NCBI GenBank assembly: GCA_905479095.1
Contig: CAJQLD010000052.1
Coordinates: 1 to 44,462, forward strand
Length of the DNA stretch: 44,462 nucleotides
Direction: 5' to 3'
Source of the DNA: an uncultured Flavobacteriaceae bacterium
GTDB lineage: Bacteria > Bacteroidota > Bacteroidia > Flavobacteriales > Flavobacteriaceae
Position 1 is the stretch's first letter. Every line of letters begins with the position of its first letter. The translations under genes and the position numbers were made by a program. Below, piece after piece: positions 16,382-25,153 of the stretch. The notes beneath the pieces are model-generated. The model saw only the letters and a list, made by a program, of their open reading frames with translations. It had not been told where the DNA came from and ran no database searches.

Positions 16382-16399
16382 TTCATAATTCACTTAAAT

Positions 16400-17566
16400 A
16401 TGTTTAAAAACAACCTCATCATTTTCTTTGTAAGTTTAGTTCACATTAGTGTGTTTTCACAAAGTGAGATCATCGTTGAAAGTGAAATTACAGATATAAA
16501 CAAGCAGACTCTAGCTTTTACATCGATTAGTATTATGTCTAAATCTATCGGAACCATTAGTAATGAAGAAGGGCGTTTTTCTTTAAGATTAACCAAAGAA
16601 AATTTAAACGATACGATCACGATTTCTACACTTGGATTTAAATCTTTTAAAATAAAGGTTCAAGATTTTATAGATCAAGACATAAAAGTTGTAACTCTTG
16701 AAGAAGACTTAGTATCTCTTGATGAAATAGTTATACAAGATCCGGCATCTTATGTGAAATCTGCATTAAAAAAACTAAAAGAGACCACTTATAGTAAAGG
16801 TCATCAATTAAATATTTTATACCGTAGATTTTCTAATGAAAATAATGTGTCAAGATTTTTAGTAGAACATTATGCAAAAGTATATGACAATGGACCAACG
16901 TCCAGAGAATTTGGACCCATAGAAATTGTAGAAGCTAGAAAGTCTAACGATTATCGATTTGCAAAAAAGAAACAGAAATTTCATGCCATTAAAATGACAG
17001 CCAAACAAAACCCATTAAGAGCTGGAATTAGTACCCGGAGTTACAAATGGAAGATTGTTGATGACACTTCATACGATGGCGAAGATGTGATTGTTTTGGA
17101 AGGAACAGATAAAAACAAAAAAAATAAATGGATTCGATTATACATCGGCTCTGACACTAGTAACATTTATAAATTTGAGAAATCTGATTTAAATGCTGTC
17201 TATATTTATAAAAAAAACAAAGATGGAACTATGGTGCTAAGCTACCATAACAGAGAATATGTGTTTCGGGAAAAAGTATCCCCCCAAACGAAACGATTAC
17301 TTAAACTAGAAGAAGATGAAATTAAATTGTCTTACAGACATGAAGCTATTATTTTAGGTATTGAAACCGATAGAAAAAAAATAAGAGTTAGTGAAAACAT
17401 CAAATTAGGTAAAGATATTGGGGATTACAATTTAAAATATGATCCACAATTTTGGGAAACTGTCAGTTTACCTCCCGATTCTAAATTTTATAAAGAAAGC
17501 TCCAATCAATTAGAAAACATCTATGGAATTCCTTTAGAAACTCAATTTAAAAGAGTCAAAAATTAA
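16400..17566 (+). CDS. Secreted carboxypeptidase-regulatory-like domain protein
   Basis: A 388-residue exported protein with a signal peptide ending VFSQ. Residues about 25-105 form a CarboxypepD_reg-like beta-sandwich (LAFTSISIMSKSIGTISNEE, then GRFSL, DTITISTLGFKSFKI and SLDEIVIQDP), the same module that begins SusC proteins. The remaining 280 residues have no family I can name; they are beta-rich and resemble the C-terminal region of such proteins often annotated as outer-membrane-associated of unknown function. It follows the fused enzyme by 18 nt and precedes the susC promoter by about 70 nt. A role in surface assembly or transport is possible but not shown. Confidence 0.7.
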   Translation: MFKNNLIIFFVSLVHISVFSQSEIIVESEITDINKQTLAFTSISIMSKSIGTISNEEGRFSLRLTKENLNDTITISTLGFKSFKIKVQDFIDQDIKVVTLEEDLVSLDEIVIQDPASYVKSALKKLKETTYSKGHQLNILYRRFSNENNVSRFLVEHYAKVYDNGPTSREFGPIEIVEARKSNDYRFAKKKQKFHAIKMTAKQNPLRAGISTRSYKWKIVDDTSYDGEDVIVLEGTDKNKKNKWIRLYIGSDTSNIYKFEKSDLNAVYIYKKNKDGTMVLSYHNREYVFREKVSPQTKRLLKLEEDEIKLSYRHEAIILGIETDRKKIRVSENIKLGKDIGDYNLKYDPQFWETVSLPPDSKFYKESSNQLENIYGIPLETQFKRVKN

Positions 17567-17632
17567 ATACAATTCCCCCCTCATTCAAACCTACATTAAA
17601 AAAAAACACATTTTTCACACAAATCGTATAAG

Positions 17633-17677
17633 GTTAAGTGAAAATTAATAAAAAATTAATAAAAACAGGTTCTTTTG
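17633..17677 (+). promoter_or_regulatory. Triple 11-bp-spaced operator and promoter, site 4 (susC operon)
   Basis: GTTAAG, ATTAAT and ATTAAT begin at 17633, 17644 and 17655, exactly 11 bp apart, followed after 10 nt by TCTTTTG (17671-17677). The gap to the promoter element is one base shorter than at the other three sites. The susC start codon is 84 nt downstream, leaving a leader of roughly 75 nt. Confidence 0.7.
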
Positions 17678-17760
17678 TTCAAGTTATTATATGAGTCATT
17701 CACCATTATAATTTGACTAAATAATTCACCTAAATAAAATTAAACAATCAAACTTAAAAT

Positions 17761-20700
17761 ATGGAAAAAATAAAAATCATTTTATTGCTTATACTTTTTC
17801 CTTTAATCGTTTTTTCACAAGAAAATACCATTCAAGGAAAAGTTACAGATAAAACAGGAGCTCCAATTCCAGGTGTTACCATTCTTCTAGAAGGAACACA
17901 AACGGGGTCTTCCTCGGATTTTGATGGTAACTACACCATAAACACACAAAATAAAACGGAAGGCGTTTTAGCCTTTAGTTATATAGGCTTTACCACTGTA
18001 AAGATCAATTTCTCTAAAGACAGCAAAACAATCAATGCTGTACTTGAAGAATCTACAGAAGAATTAGATGAGATTGTAATTACAGCATTAGGTATAAAAC
18101 GAGATAAAAAATCACTTTCTTATTCTACTCAATTGGTAGATTCGGAAGATATGAAAGAGGCTCGATCTACAAACTTTTTAAATGCTCTAGCTGGAAAAGC
18201 TGCAGGAGTCCAGGTTGTTAGCTCCTCTACGCCTACCGGATCAACACGGGTTATTATTAGAGGTTTGACTTCTATTACAGGTAATAATCAACCTTTATAT
18301 ATTGTGGATGGAATACCACTAGACAGCTCGCCTGGAGATGGTGGCGTTTCCGTTTGGAATGGTGGAGATGATATCGATTTTGGAAGTCCTATTTCTTCCA
18401 TAAATCCAGACGATATAGACTCTATTCAAATTTTAAAAGGCGCAAATGCGTCAGCACTTTATGGCTCAAGAGCCTCAAACGGTGTTATTATCATTACCAC
18501 TAAAAAAGCCGAAAACAGTAAAGGGAAAATTAAAGTAAATATAAATTCGAATTTTTCTGTGATCTCAAATAGAGAGTATCCTCACTATCAGTATGTATAT
18601 GGTGCTGGAGATAATGCTCGATTAACCCCTAATGTTGGAAAATTAGACCCAACTACAGGTCTCCCTCTTGTTGGGGCATTCAGAAGGGCTTATGGAATGC
18701 CTTTTTTAGGGCAACAAATATTAGATTATAACGGTGAAGTTGGTACGTATAAACCCAACGTTAATAATGTTAAAGAACTCTATAAAGTAGGGACAGTCGC
18801 TACTAATACGCTATCATTTAGTAGAGCTACAGAGAAAAACACATTTCGTTTTTCATATTCTAACACCTTAGGGGATCATGTTATCGATAGAACTGAAAGA
18901 GTCAATAGGAATAATGTTGCGGTACGTTTCTCTCAAGAAATTTCTGACAAACTAAAAGTAAATACTAGTTTGATTTATGTGAATCAGAGGGTAGACAACA
19001 GAATGTATAGAAATGGAAGTGAAAGAAATCCTGCCAACAACTATATGTACATCTTACCTAACATGTCTAGAGAAAACTTATTTCCTTATAAAGACGACGA
19101 TAACAATGCCTTTAATTACGAGGGGCCTTTTAATAATCCCTACTGGAATATATACGAAAACACAAATCAAGATATCACCAATAGAGTAATTGCTAATGTG
19201 ACTCTAAAATGGGATATATTAAAAGATTTAAGTCTAAAAACAAGAGTTAATGGAGTTGTTAATGATGTCGATCGATTTGAATTTAACAATGTAGGAGCTG
19301 CTTATGATCCAAATGGATTGTTCAGAGAAATTAATGTTTTAAGAGAAAACAGGAATTATGAAGCGATCTTAAATTACACCAAAAAAATTAACAATATTTC
19401 AATTGTTTCCATATTAGGTGCTAATAGATTTGATCTAAGAACCTCCGGAACACGAAAAACGGCAATTTCACTTCTAGAAAGAGATATCATGAGTTTATCA
19501 AATGGGGATGAATTTTCTCCTGTAATTCACCTTCCAAATAATAAAACAATTAACTCTGTTTTTAGTTCATTTTCTTTAGGGATCGATGACACCTATTTTG
19601 TTGATATTACGGGAAGAAATGATTGGTCGTCTACCCTTCCTTCAAGCAATAACTCCTATTTTTATCCATCAATAGGTGGTACTACAGTCTTTACCAAATT
19701 CTTACCTATAAATAACATCCTAACCTTTGGAAAAGTAAGAGCTTCCTATGCTCAAGTAGGAAATGATACGTCATTTGACAGAATAATAAATAATTATATT
19801 GAGGGCGGTAACTATAACAGCACTCAATGGTTGACACTACAAAATCAACGTAAAAATTTAGAATTAAAACCAGAATTAACGTCCTCAACAGAATTTGGAA
19901 TTGAAACTAAGTTATTTAATAACAGGGTTAGCTTAGATGCTACTTATTATAGGTCATCCACAAACAATCAAATTGTTCCAGTACAAGTCACTCCGACATC
20001 TGGTTTTGTTTCAAAAATTATTAATGCTGGAGAAATTCAAAATAAAGGTTTAGAATTGTTTCTATCGGCAAAAATCTTAACCAATCAATTTAAATGGACT
20101 ACAAATATAAATTGGTCCAAAAATGAATCTTTAGTGGTGTCTCTAGCCGATGGAGTTGATCGATTATTGTTGAGAAATTTCTTCAATGTTGGAGTGTATG
20201 CAGAAGCTGGAGAGACCTTTGGTAATATTAGGGGGAATACGCAAGCAAAAGATCCAGAAACAGGAACGCCCTTAGTTTTACCTAATGGAAGAGTCCGTTG
20301 GGATGATGACCAATATTTAGGAAATGCACAAGCAGACTGGATTGGAAATATAAAGAACTCTTTTTCCTATAAAGGATTTAATTTAAACTTTTTAATTGAT
20401 GTAAAAATGGGTGGAGAGTTATTTTCCGCCACCATGATTAAAGCTGTAAATCACGGAATGCATGCACAATCATTACAAGGAAGAGAAGCGTATTTACTTT
20501 CATCCCTCATATTGGGAGAAAATAATAATGAAAGACAAGGAATAGGGTTATTTGGGAATGATTACGGAGATGCTGACAGAGTCAAAGGTGCTATCTATGA
20601 AGGAGCCGCTTTAGGAGTGGAAGATGAGGATGGTAATTGGATTGCTGAAAGAGACGATGATGGTAATATTGTGTATTCTCAAAGATGGTTAAACCCACAA

Positions 20701-20997
20701 CTATATGGTTTTGATGGAGTTCAAGATCAAGGACGATTCATTTACGATGCTTCTTATGTGAAATTAAGAGAAGTTGTTTTCGGCTATACGTTTCCTGCAA
20801 AAATGATTAAAAAATTAAAGGGTATAAAAAACCTTAAAATTTCAGTTGTTGGAAGAGATTTATGGACAATTTATAGAAATACACCTCAAGGAATAGATCC
20901 AGAGGCAGGCACAACATCTGGTAATGGACAAGGTATAGAGTTTGGTTCATTTTTACCTACAAGAACTGTTGGTGCTAATTTAAAAATAGTATTTTAA
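17761..20997 (+). CDS. susC: SusC/RagA-family TonB-dependent outer-membrane transporter
   Basis: A 1078-residue outer-membrane transporter with signal peptide (ends VFSQ). Residues about 24-105 are the CarboxypepD_reg-like domain (IQGKVTDKTGAPIPGVTILL), then LDEIVITALGIKRDKK leads into the plug (about 115-245) with NQPLYIVDGIPLD and LKGANASALYGSRASNGVI. The rest is the beta-barrel, ending with FLPTRTVGANLKIVF and a terminal aromatic residue as expected. It should import oligosaccharides delivered by the adjacent SusD lipoprotein. It opens the 13-gene run and sits behind the triple-operator promoter, so it is the first induced gene of the operon. Confidence 0.95.
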   Translation: MEKIKIILLLILFPLIVFSQENTIQGKVTDKTGAPIPGVTILLEGTQTGSSSDFDGNYTINTQNKTEGVLAFSYIGFTTVKINFSKDSKTINAVLEESTEELDEIVITALGIKRDKKSLSYSTQLVDSEDMKEARSTNFLNALAGKAAGVQVVSSSTPTGSTRVIIRGLTSITGNNQPLYIVDGIPLDSSPGDGGVSVWNGGDDIDFGSPISSINPDDIDSIQILKGANASALYGSRASNGVIIITTKKAENSKGKIKVNINSNFSVISNREYPHYQYVYGAGDNARLTPNVGKLDPTTGLPLVGAFRRAYGMPFLGQQILDYNGEVGTYKPNVNNVKELYKVGTVATNTLSFSRATEKNTFRFSYSNTLGDHVIDRTERVNRNNVAVRFSQEISDKLKVNTSLIYVNQRVDNRMYRNGSERNPANNYMYILPNMSRENLFPYKDDDNNAFNYEGPFNNPYWNIYENTNQDITNRVIANVTLKWDILKDLSLKTRVNGVVNDVDRFEFNNVGAAYDPNGLFREINVLRENRNYEAILNYTKKINNISIVSILGANRFDLRTSGTRKTAISLLERDIMSLSNGDEFSPVIHLPNNKTINSVFSSFSLGIDDTYFVDITGRNDWSSTLPSSNNSYFYPSIGGTTVFTKFLPINNILTFGKVRASYAQVGNDTSFDRIINNYIEGGNYNSTQWLTLQNQRKNLELKPELTSSTEFGIETKLFNNRVSLDATYYRSSTNNQIVPVQVTPTSGFVSKIINAGEIQNKGLELFLSAKILTNQFKWTTNINWSKNESLVVSLADGVDRLLLRNFFNVGVYAEAGETFGNIRGNTQAKDPETGTPLVLPNGRVRWDDDQYLGNAQADWIGNIKNSFSYKGFNLNFLIDVKMGGELFSATMIKAVNHGMHAQSLQGREAYLLSSLILGENNNERQGIGLFGNDYGDADRVKGAIYEGAALGVEDEDGNWIAERDDDGNIVYSQRWLNPQLYGFDGVQDQGRFIYDASYVKLREVVFGYTFPAKMIKKLKGIKNLKISVVGRDLWTIYRNTPQGIDPEAGTTSGNGQGIEFGSFLPTRTVGANLKIVF

Positions 20998-20999
20998 TT

Positions 21000-22748
21000 A
21001 TGGAAAATATGAAGAAGAACAAGAGGTACATCAACTTAAAATTATCGCTATTAATAATTTTAGTTTCAATGTCCTGTACAAACGATTTTGAAGAAATCAA
21101 TACGAATGAGTTTATATTTAATGAGGCATCCCCAGGCACTCTTTTTACTGGAGTTGTAAAAAACACTTTAGACCTCGTTGGTGGTATTATGAACGACCAA
21201 TTATACAACACTTACGCTAGTTTCTATGGCGGTAAAGGAGGTCAGTTCAATCGGTATTTTTATACAGAACAAGCACTAGACCAATACTGGAAGAAATTTT
21301 ATGTAAATATTCTTAAAAACAATCAAGACATCATTGACCGTTGTTCTGGTGATTCTAATTATAACAATAGAGTCTATATTGCCAAAATATGGAAGAGCTA
21401 TGTGTATTCAATTTTAGTATCTACATTTGGACCCGTACCTTATCAAGAGGCTTTACAGGGAGAAAACGCAGCTGCCTATGATTCTGAAGAATTTATTTAC
21501 ACAGATATTTTAGCTGAATTAAAAACTGCTTTTGAAAATTTAGATGTTTCTGGAGACACGTTAGCACATGATCCTATATTTAATGGAGACCTTACTAAAT
21601 GGAAAAAATTCGCCAATTCATTGCGCTTAAAAATTGCACTTAGAATTTCAGAGGGGTTTCCTGCTTTAGCACAACAACACGGCTCCGATTCGATGGCAAA
21701 TGAAGGAAACTTAATTAGTTCAAATGCAGAAAACGCTATGATGAAATGGGGTTTAGAACAAGAAAATTGGTCTTTTAACTATTCTAGATACGTTTTTGTA
21801 GAAGCGAATGATGATGTTGTTCCTTATATGAATTTACATTTTCTTCTAAATCTTAAAACGTATAAAGATCCAAGACTGTATAAATTAGTAGAACCCTCTA
21901 ACGATCCAATAACTATTACAGATGTCGTTTTTAGATCTGGATCGACTACAGAAAAAATTACAGTAGAATATGAATTGCCCTATTTTGGAAGACCTTTGGG
22001 TGGAAATGCAGGCGTAGAAGGTTGGGGTCTAAATCAAAATGACAATATATTAAACGGATTGGCAAACAGAAGGTTTAGCAGACCTAAATTAGATTTATTT
22101 ATGGCTCAAGACATGAGTTATAATATAATTACCTACGCCGAAATAAACTTCATCAAAGCGGAAGCACAGCATAAAGGCTGGGGGGGATCGAGATCAGCAG
22201 AACAGTATTACTATGAAGGTATCGATGCTTCGTTTCAACAGTATGGCGCAACTGGAGTCACTGAGTATAAAAATAGAGCCGGAATTCAATGGGGAACTTC
22301 TAGTGTAGGAGACAGAGGTTTATTTGGTGTGGTTACAAGCGGTATTTCAAATGATCCTTTAGACAAAATAACAAGACAACGATGGCTCGCTAGTTATAAT
22401 CAAGGACATGACATTTGGTGCATGCAAAAAAGAACGAGAGCGTTACCTCTAATCGATCAATTTGCTCCGGATGGTGCAACCGGTCTTGATTACGCGCCTC
22501 TACCAGAAAGAATGGTTTACCCGCCTTTAAGTGAAGGCGGTCTAAACAATGCTGCATTCCAGGACGCAATTCTCAATTTGGGAGGAAATACACTTTACAA
22601 CACCTTACAAATGAATAAGTCAGAAGACTATAGCCCAGTTCAATGGGAAACACTAGTTCCTGAGATTAACCAGGATTTTGGAACAAATTTTTATGGCGAT
22701 TCTGAAGATGATTTAATTGCTGAAGGGGTAAACTATAAAATAATTTAA
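21000..22748 (+). CDS. susD: SusD/RagB-family surface glycan-binding lipoprotein
   Basis: A 582-residue lipoprotein with lipobox VSMSC (C26) followed by TNDFEE, which resembles the flavobacterial surface-export signal. Features of the SusD-like fold are present: the EEINTNEF start, the helical repeats, and KITRQRWLASYNQGHDIWC in the C-terminal half, the segment conserved in the SusD/RagB group with that name. It starts 2 nt after susC; ATG at 21000 or 21009 are both possible, and the second gives a more standard signal. It should form the lid of the SusC transporter and hold the mannan oligosaccharide. Confidence 0.93.
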   Translation: MENMKKNKRYINLKLSLLIILVSMSCTNDFEEINTNEFIFNEASPGTLFTGVVKNTLDLVGGIMNDQLYNTYASFYGGKGGQFNRYFYTEQALDQYWKKFYVNILKNNQDIIDRCSGDSNYNNRVYIAKIWKSYVYSILVSTFGPVPYQEALQGENAAAYDSEEFIYTDILAELKTAFENLDVSGDTLAHDPIFNGDLTKWKKFANSLRLKIALRISEGFPALAQQHGSDSMANEGNLISSNAENAMMKWGLEQENWSFNYSRYVFVEANDDVVPYMNLHFLLNLKTYKDPRLYKLVEPSNDPITITDVVFRSGSTTEKITVEYELPYFGRPLGGNAGVEGWGLNQNDNILNGLANRRFSRPKLDLFMAQDMSYNIITYAEINFIKAEAQHKGWGGSRSAEQYYYEGIDASFQQYGATGVTEYKNRAGIQWGTSSVGDRGLFGVVTSGISNDPLDKITRQRWLASYNQGHDIWCMQKRTRALPLIDQFAPDGATGLDYAPLPERMVYPPLSEGGLNNAAFQDAILNLGGNTLYNTLQMNKSEDYSPVQWETLVPEINQDFGTNFYGDSEDDLIAEGVNYKII

Positions 22749-22758
22749 GATTTATAAA

Positions 22759-23835
22759 ATGAAAAAACATAGCTATTTATTTTTAATGTCAATTTTTCTA
22801 ATTTCATTTTCTTGTACTGAAGATGATGTCGTAACGGGAGAAGATGGTATCTTAAACTATACCATTCCAATTGTTCCTGTAACGTCAGATTATATTGTGG
22901 GTGCACAATACTCCACTTTTGGAAGAAAAAGTACCGTTCCTGAAGAACCTAGTATTGGAATTTACAACGGAAATATTGGGGATCCAGTGGTGTATGAACA
23001 CCATGTAAATCAAGCACAAACTGCAGGGATAGATTTTTTCATTTTTAGATTTCGATCTGCTAATAATCAAAACCAAAATAATGCCGATACACGATTCATT
23101 GACGGTGTACAGTCGGCTCCCAATGCACAAGACGTGAATTTTGCTTTTTCCTATAATTTTGGAAATATGGGAATAAACAACAACAATCGTATTGAAGACA
23201 AAGGCTTGGTACAACGATTTATTGATGATTTTAAATTAATGATCCCTTATTTTGACCAGCCTAACTACATGAAAACCGATGGTAAAAACATAGTCTATAT
23301 GTTTAATAGCCACAATCTTCATTCCAATGACAATGCTGCTTTATATCAGCAAATGAGAGCTGAATTATCTGATCTTGGCATCGAACTTTATTTAATAGGG
23401 ATGCAAAATGATTGGTCGCCTACTTTAAGATTTGACTTTAGGTTTATAAACGGGGTCGATGCTGTGACTCATAACACCTATGCCACTATTAATAAGAATG
23501 CAAACGATAGAGTCACTAACTTCCATAAGTTTGTTGATATCGCTTGGGGATATCATAAAGAGACTTGGTTGGGATATAACATCGAATATATTCCCACAAT
23601 TTCTCCTTCCATAAATTTAAAAATAATTAATTCAGGAAGTAACATCACTGTATTTGATAAAGATGAAGATTGGTTTAGAGATTTTAGTAATATAGCCAGA
23701 AGAGCTTCTGGCGCTAGTAAAATCGTTCTTATTGATTCTTTTAATGATTGGAATAGAGGAACTCAATTAGAATCCGCAGATACTTATGGAGATGATTTCC
23801 TTCAAGTTTTAAGAGAAGAATTTAAAGTAAATTAA
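22759..23835 (+). CDS. GH99-like surface lipoprotein lacking both catalytic glutamates (probable glycan-binding protein)
   Basis: A 358-residue lipoprotein: lipobox ISFSC (C19) followed by TEDDV, an acidic stretch that fits surface export. The body has the (beta/alpha)8 layout of GH99 and WbsX-like proteins: YIVGAQYSTFG at the first strand, AQTAGIDFFIFRFRS at the second, and a late DSFNDWNRGTQLE at 326-338. In GH99 endo-mannosidases the last motif reads FNEWHEGTQIE with the two catalytic glutamates. Here D330 and R333 replace them, while the surrounding FN-W and GTQ-E are kept. It follows susD by 10 nt, the place where surface glycan-binding proteins normally sit. Binding rather than cleavage is inferred; a changed catalytic mechanism cannot be excluded. 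Confidence 0.75.
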   Translation: MKKHSYLFLMSIFLISFSCTEDDVVTGEDGILNYTIPIVPVTSDYIVGAQYSTFGRKSTVPEEPSIGIYNGNIGDPVVYEHHVNQAQTAGIDFFIFRFRSANNQNQNNADTRFIDGVQSAPNAQDVNFAFSYNFGNMGINNNNRIEDKGLVQRFIDDFKLMIPYFDQPNYMKTDGKNIVYMFNSHNLHSNDNAALYQQMRAELSDLGIELYLIGMQNDWSPTLRFDFRFINGVDAVTHNTYATINKNANDRVTNFHKFVDIAWGYHKETWLGYNIEYIPTISPSINLKIINSGSNITVFDKDEDWFRDFSNIARRASGASKIVLIDSFNDWNRGTQLESADTYGDDFLQVLREEFKVN

Positions 23836-23840
23836 TTTCT

Positions 23841-25142
23841 ATGAAAAATAAATTAACTCTACTTGTTTCTTTCTTTAGTATTTCACTTTTAATAAGTTGT
23901 AAAAGCAATACAAATAGTGACACCCTCACTAAAAAAAGTCTTCCGCAAACTAATAACGCCATTGAAGGTAAAATCTTAGCGGGTTATCAAGGATGGTTTA
24001 ATGCTAAAGGGGATGGATCAAAATTAAATTGGAAACACTATGGCAATAACGCTAAATTTTATCCCGGAAGTGCTTCGATAGATTTTTGGCCAGAAATGGA
24101 TGAAATTCAACAAAGCAATCAATATCAAACAGCCTTTAAATATAAAAGTGATAAACCCGCATTTGTTTTTAGTTCCGCAGATTATAAAACAGTTGACCTT
24201 CACTTCAAATGGATGAATGAGTATGGCATTGATGGTGTGTTTGCACAACGTTTTGTTATTGGCTTAACTAGAGGTAAAAAAAGAAGTGACAATTATAATA
24301 CTGTTTTTGACAACTGTTTTAAAGCTGCAAAAAACAACAACAGAGTATTGAGTTTAATGTACGATCTATCAGGAACTGACAGTACTAATGTTGTAGAAAC
24401 CACTATAAAAGATTGGAAACAACTCGTTAGAAAATATAAGATAAATGACCCCACAAACCCGAATGTTTTAACCTATAAAGGAAAAGCAGTGGTTTCTCTT
24501 TGGGGCGTTGGTTTTGAAAATAGAAAATACACTTTAGAGAATATCAAAGAACTCATTAATTTCTTTAAAAACGATCCGAAATACGGAAATTGTGTTGTGC
24601 TATTAGGCGTTCCAACAGGATGGAGAACGTTAGACCGAGATGCCGTTAAGGATCCTAAATTACACGAAGTAATTAAGATGGCTGATATTGTACATCCATG
24701 GACACCTGGAAGATATCATAATCTAGAATCCGCAGATCAGCATAAAGAAGACTATACGGTAAAAGATCAGCAATGGTGTACTAAAAATGATTTGATGTAT
24801 ATGCCGGTTGTTTTTCCAGGATTTAGTTGGGCAAATATGAAAAACGACCTAACTATTTTCAATCAAATACCACGCTTAAAAGGGGAACTCTTGTGGCGGC
24901 AATTTTATAATGCAATTTCATCTGATGTAAAAACAATTTACGTTGCCATGTTTGATGAAATTGATGAAGGCACCTGTATTTTTAAAGTCGATAACACCCC
25001 TCCCGTAGGAGAAAGTAAATTTCTAACCTATGAAGGCCTACCGTCAGATTATTATCTGTGGCAAACAGGACAAGCTACCAAAATGTTGCGCAATGAAATT
25101 CCTCTAACAAAAGAGCAGCCCATTTATCCTAATAAAAAATAA
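23841..25142 (+). CDS. GH71/99-like glycoside hydrolase lipoprotein
   Basis: A 433-residue lipoprotein (lipobox LLISC, C20) whose next residues are not acidic, so it may stay in the periplasm. The domain starts IEGKILAGYQGWFNAKGDG, continues with FKWMNEYGIDGVFAQRF and VVFPGFSW, and carries MFDEIDEGT with E373 and E376 aligned to the catalytic pair of GH99. The family is usually annotated GH71/99-like and occurs in alpha-mannan loci, so endo-alpha-mannanase activity is likely. It is clearly related to the second module of the 12134 fusion along its whole length. It follows the GH99-like lipoprotein by 5 nt. Confidence 0.85.
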   Translation: MKNKLTLLVSFFSISLLISCKSNTNSDTLTKKSLPQTNNAIEGKILAGYQGWFNAKGDGSKLNWKHYGNNAKFYPGSASIDFWPEMDEIQQSNQYQTAFKYKSDKPAFVFSSADYKTVDLHFKWMNEYGIDGVFAQRFVIGLTRGKKRSDNYNTVFDNCFKAAKNNNRVLSLMYDLSGTDSTNVVETTIKDWKQLVRKYKINDPTNPNVLTYKGKAVVSLWGVGFENRKYTLENIKELINFFKNDPKYGNCVVLLGVPTGWRTLDRDAVKDPKLHEVIKMADIVHPWTPGRYHNLESADQHKEDYTVKDQQWCTKNDLMYMPVVFPGFSWANMKNDLTIFNQIPRLKGELLWRQFYNAISSDVKTIYVAMFDEIDEGTCIFKVDNTPPVGESKFLTYEGLPSDYYLWQTGQATKMLRNEIPLTKEQPIYPNKK

Positions 25143-25153
25143 TCCCTTAGTTG

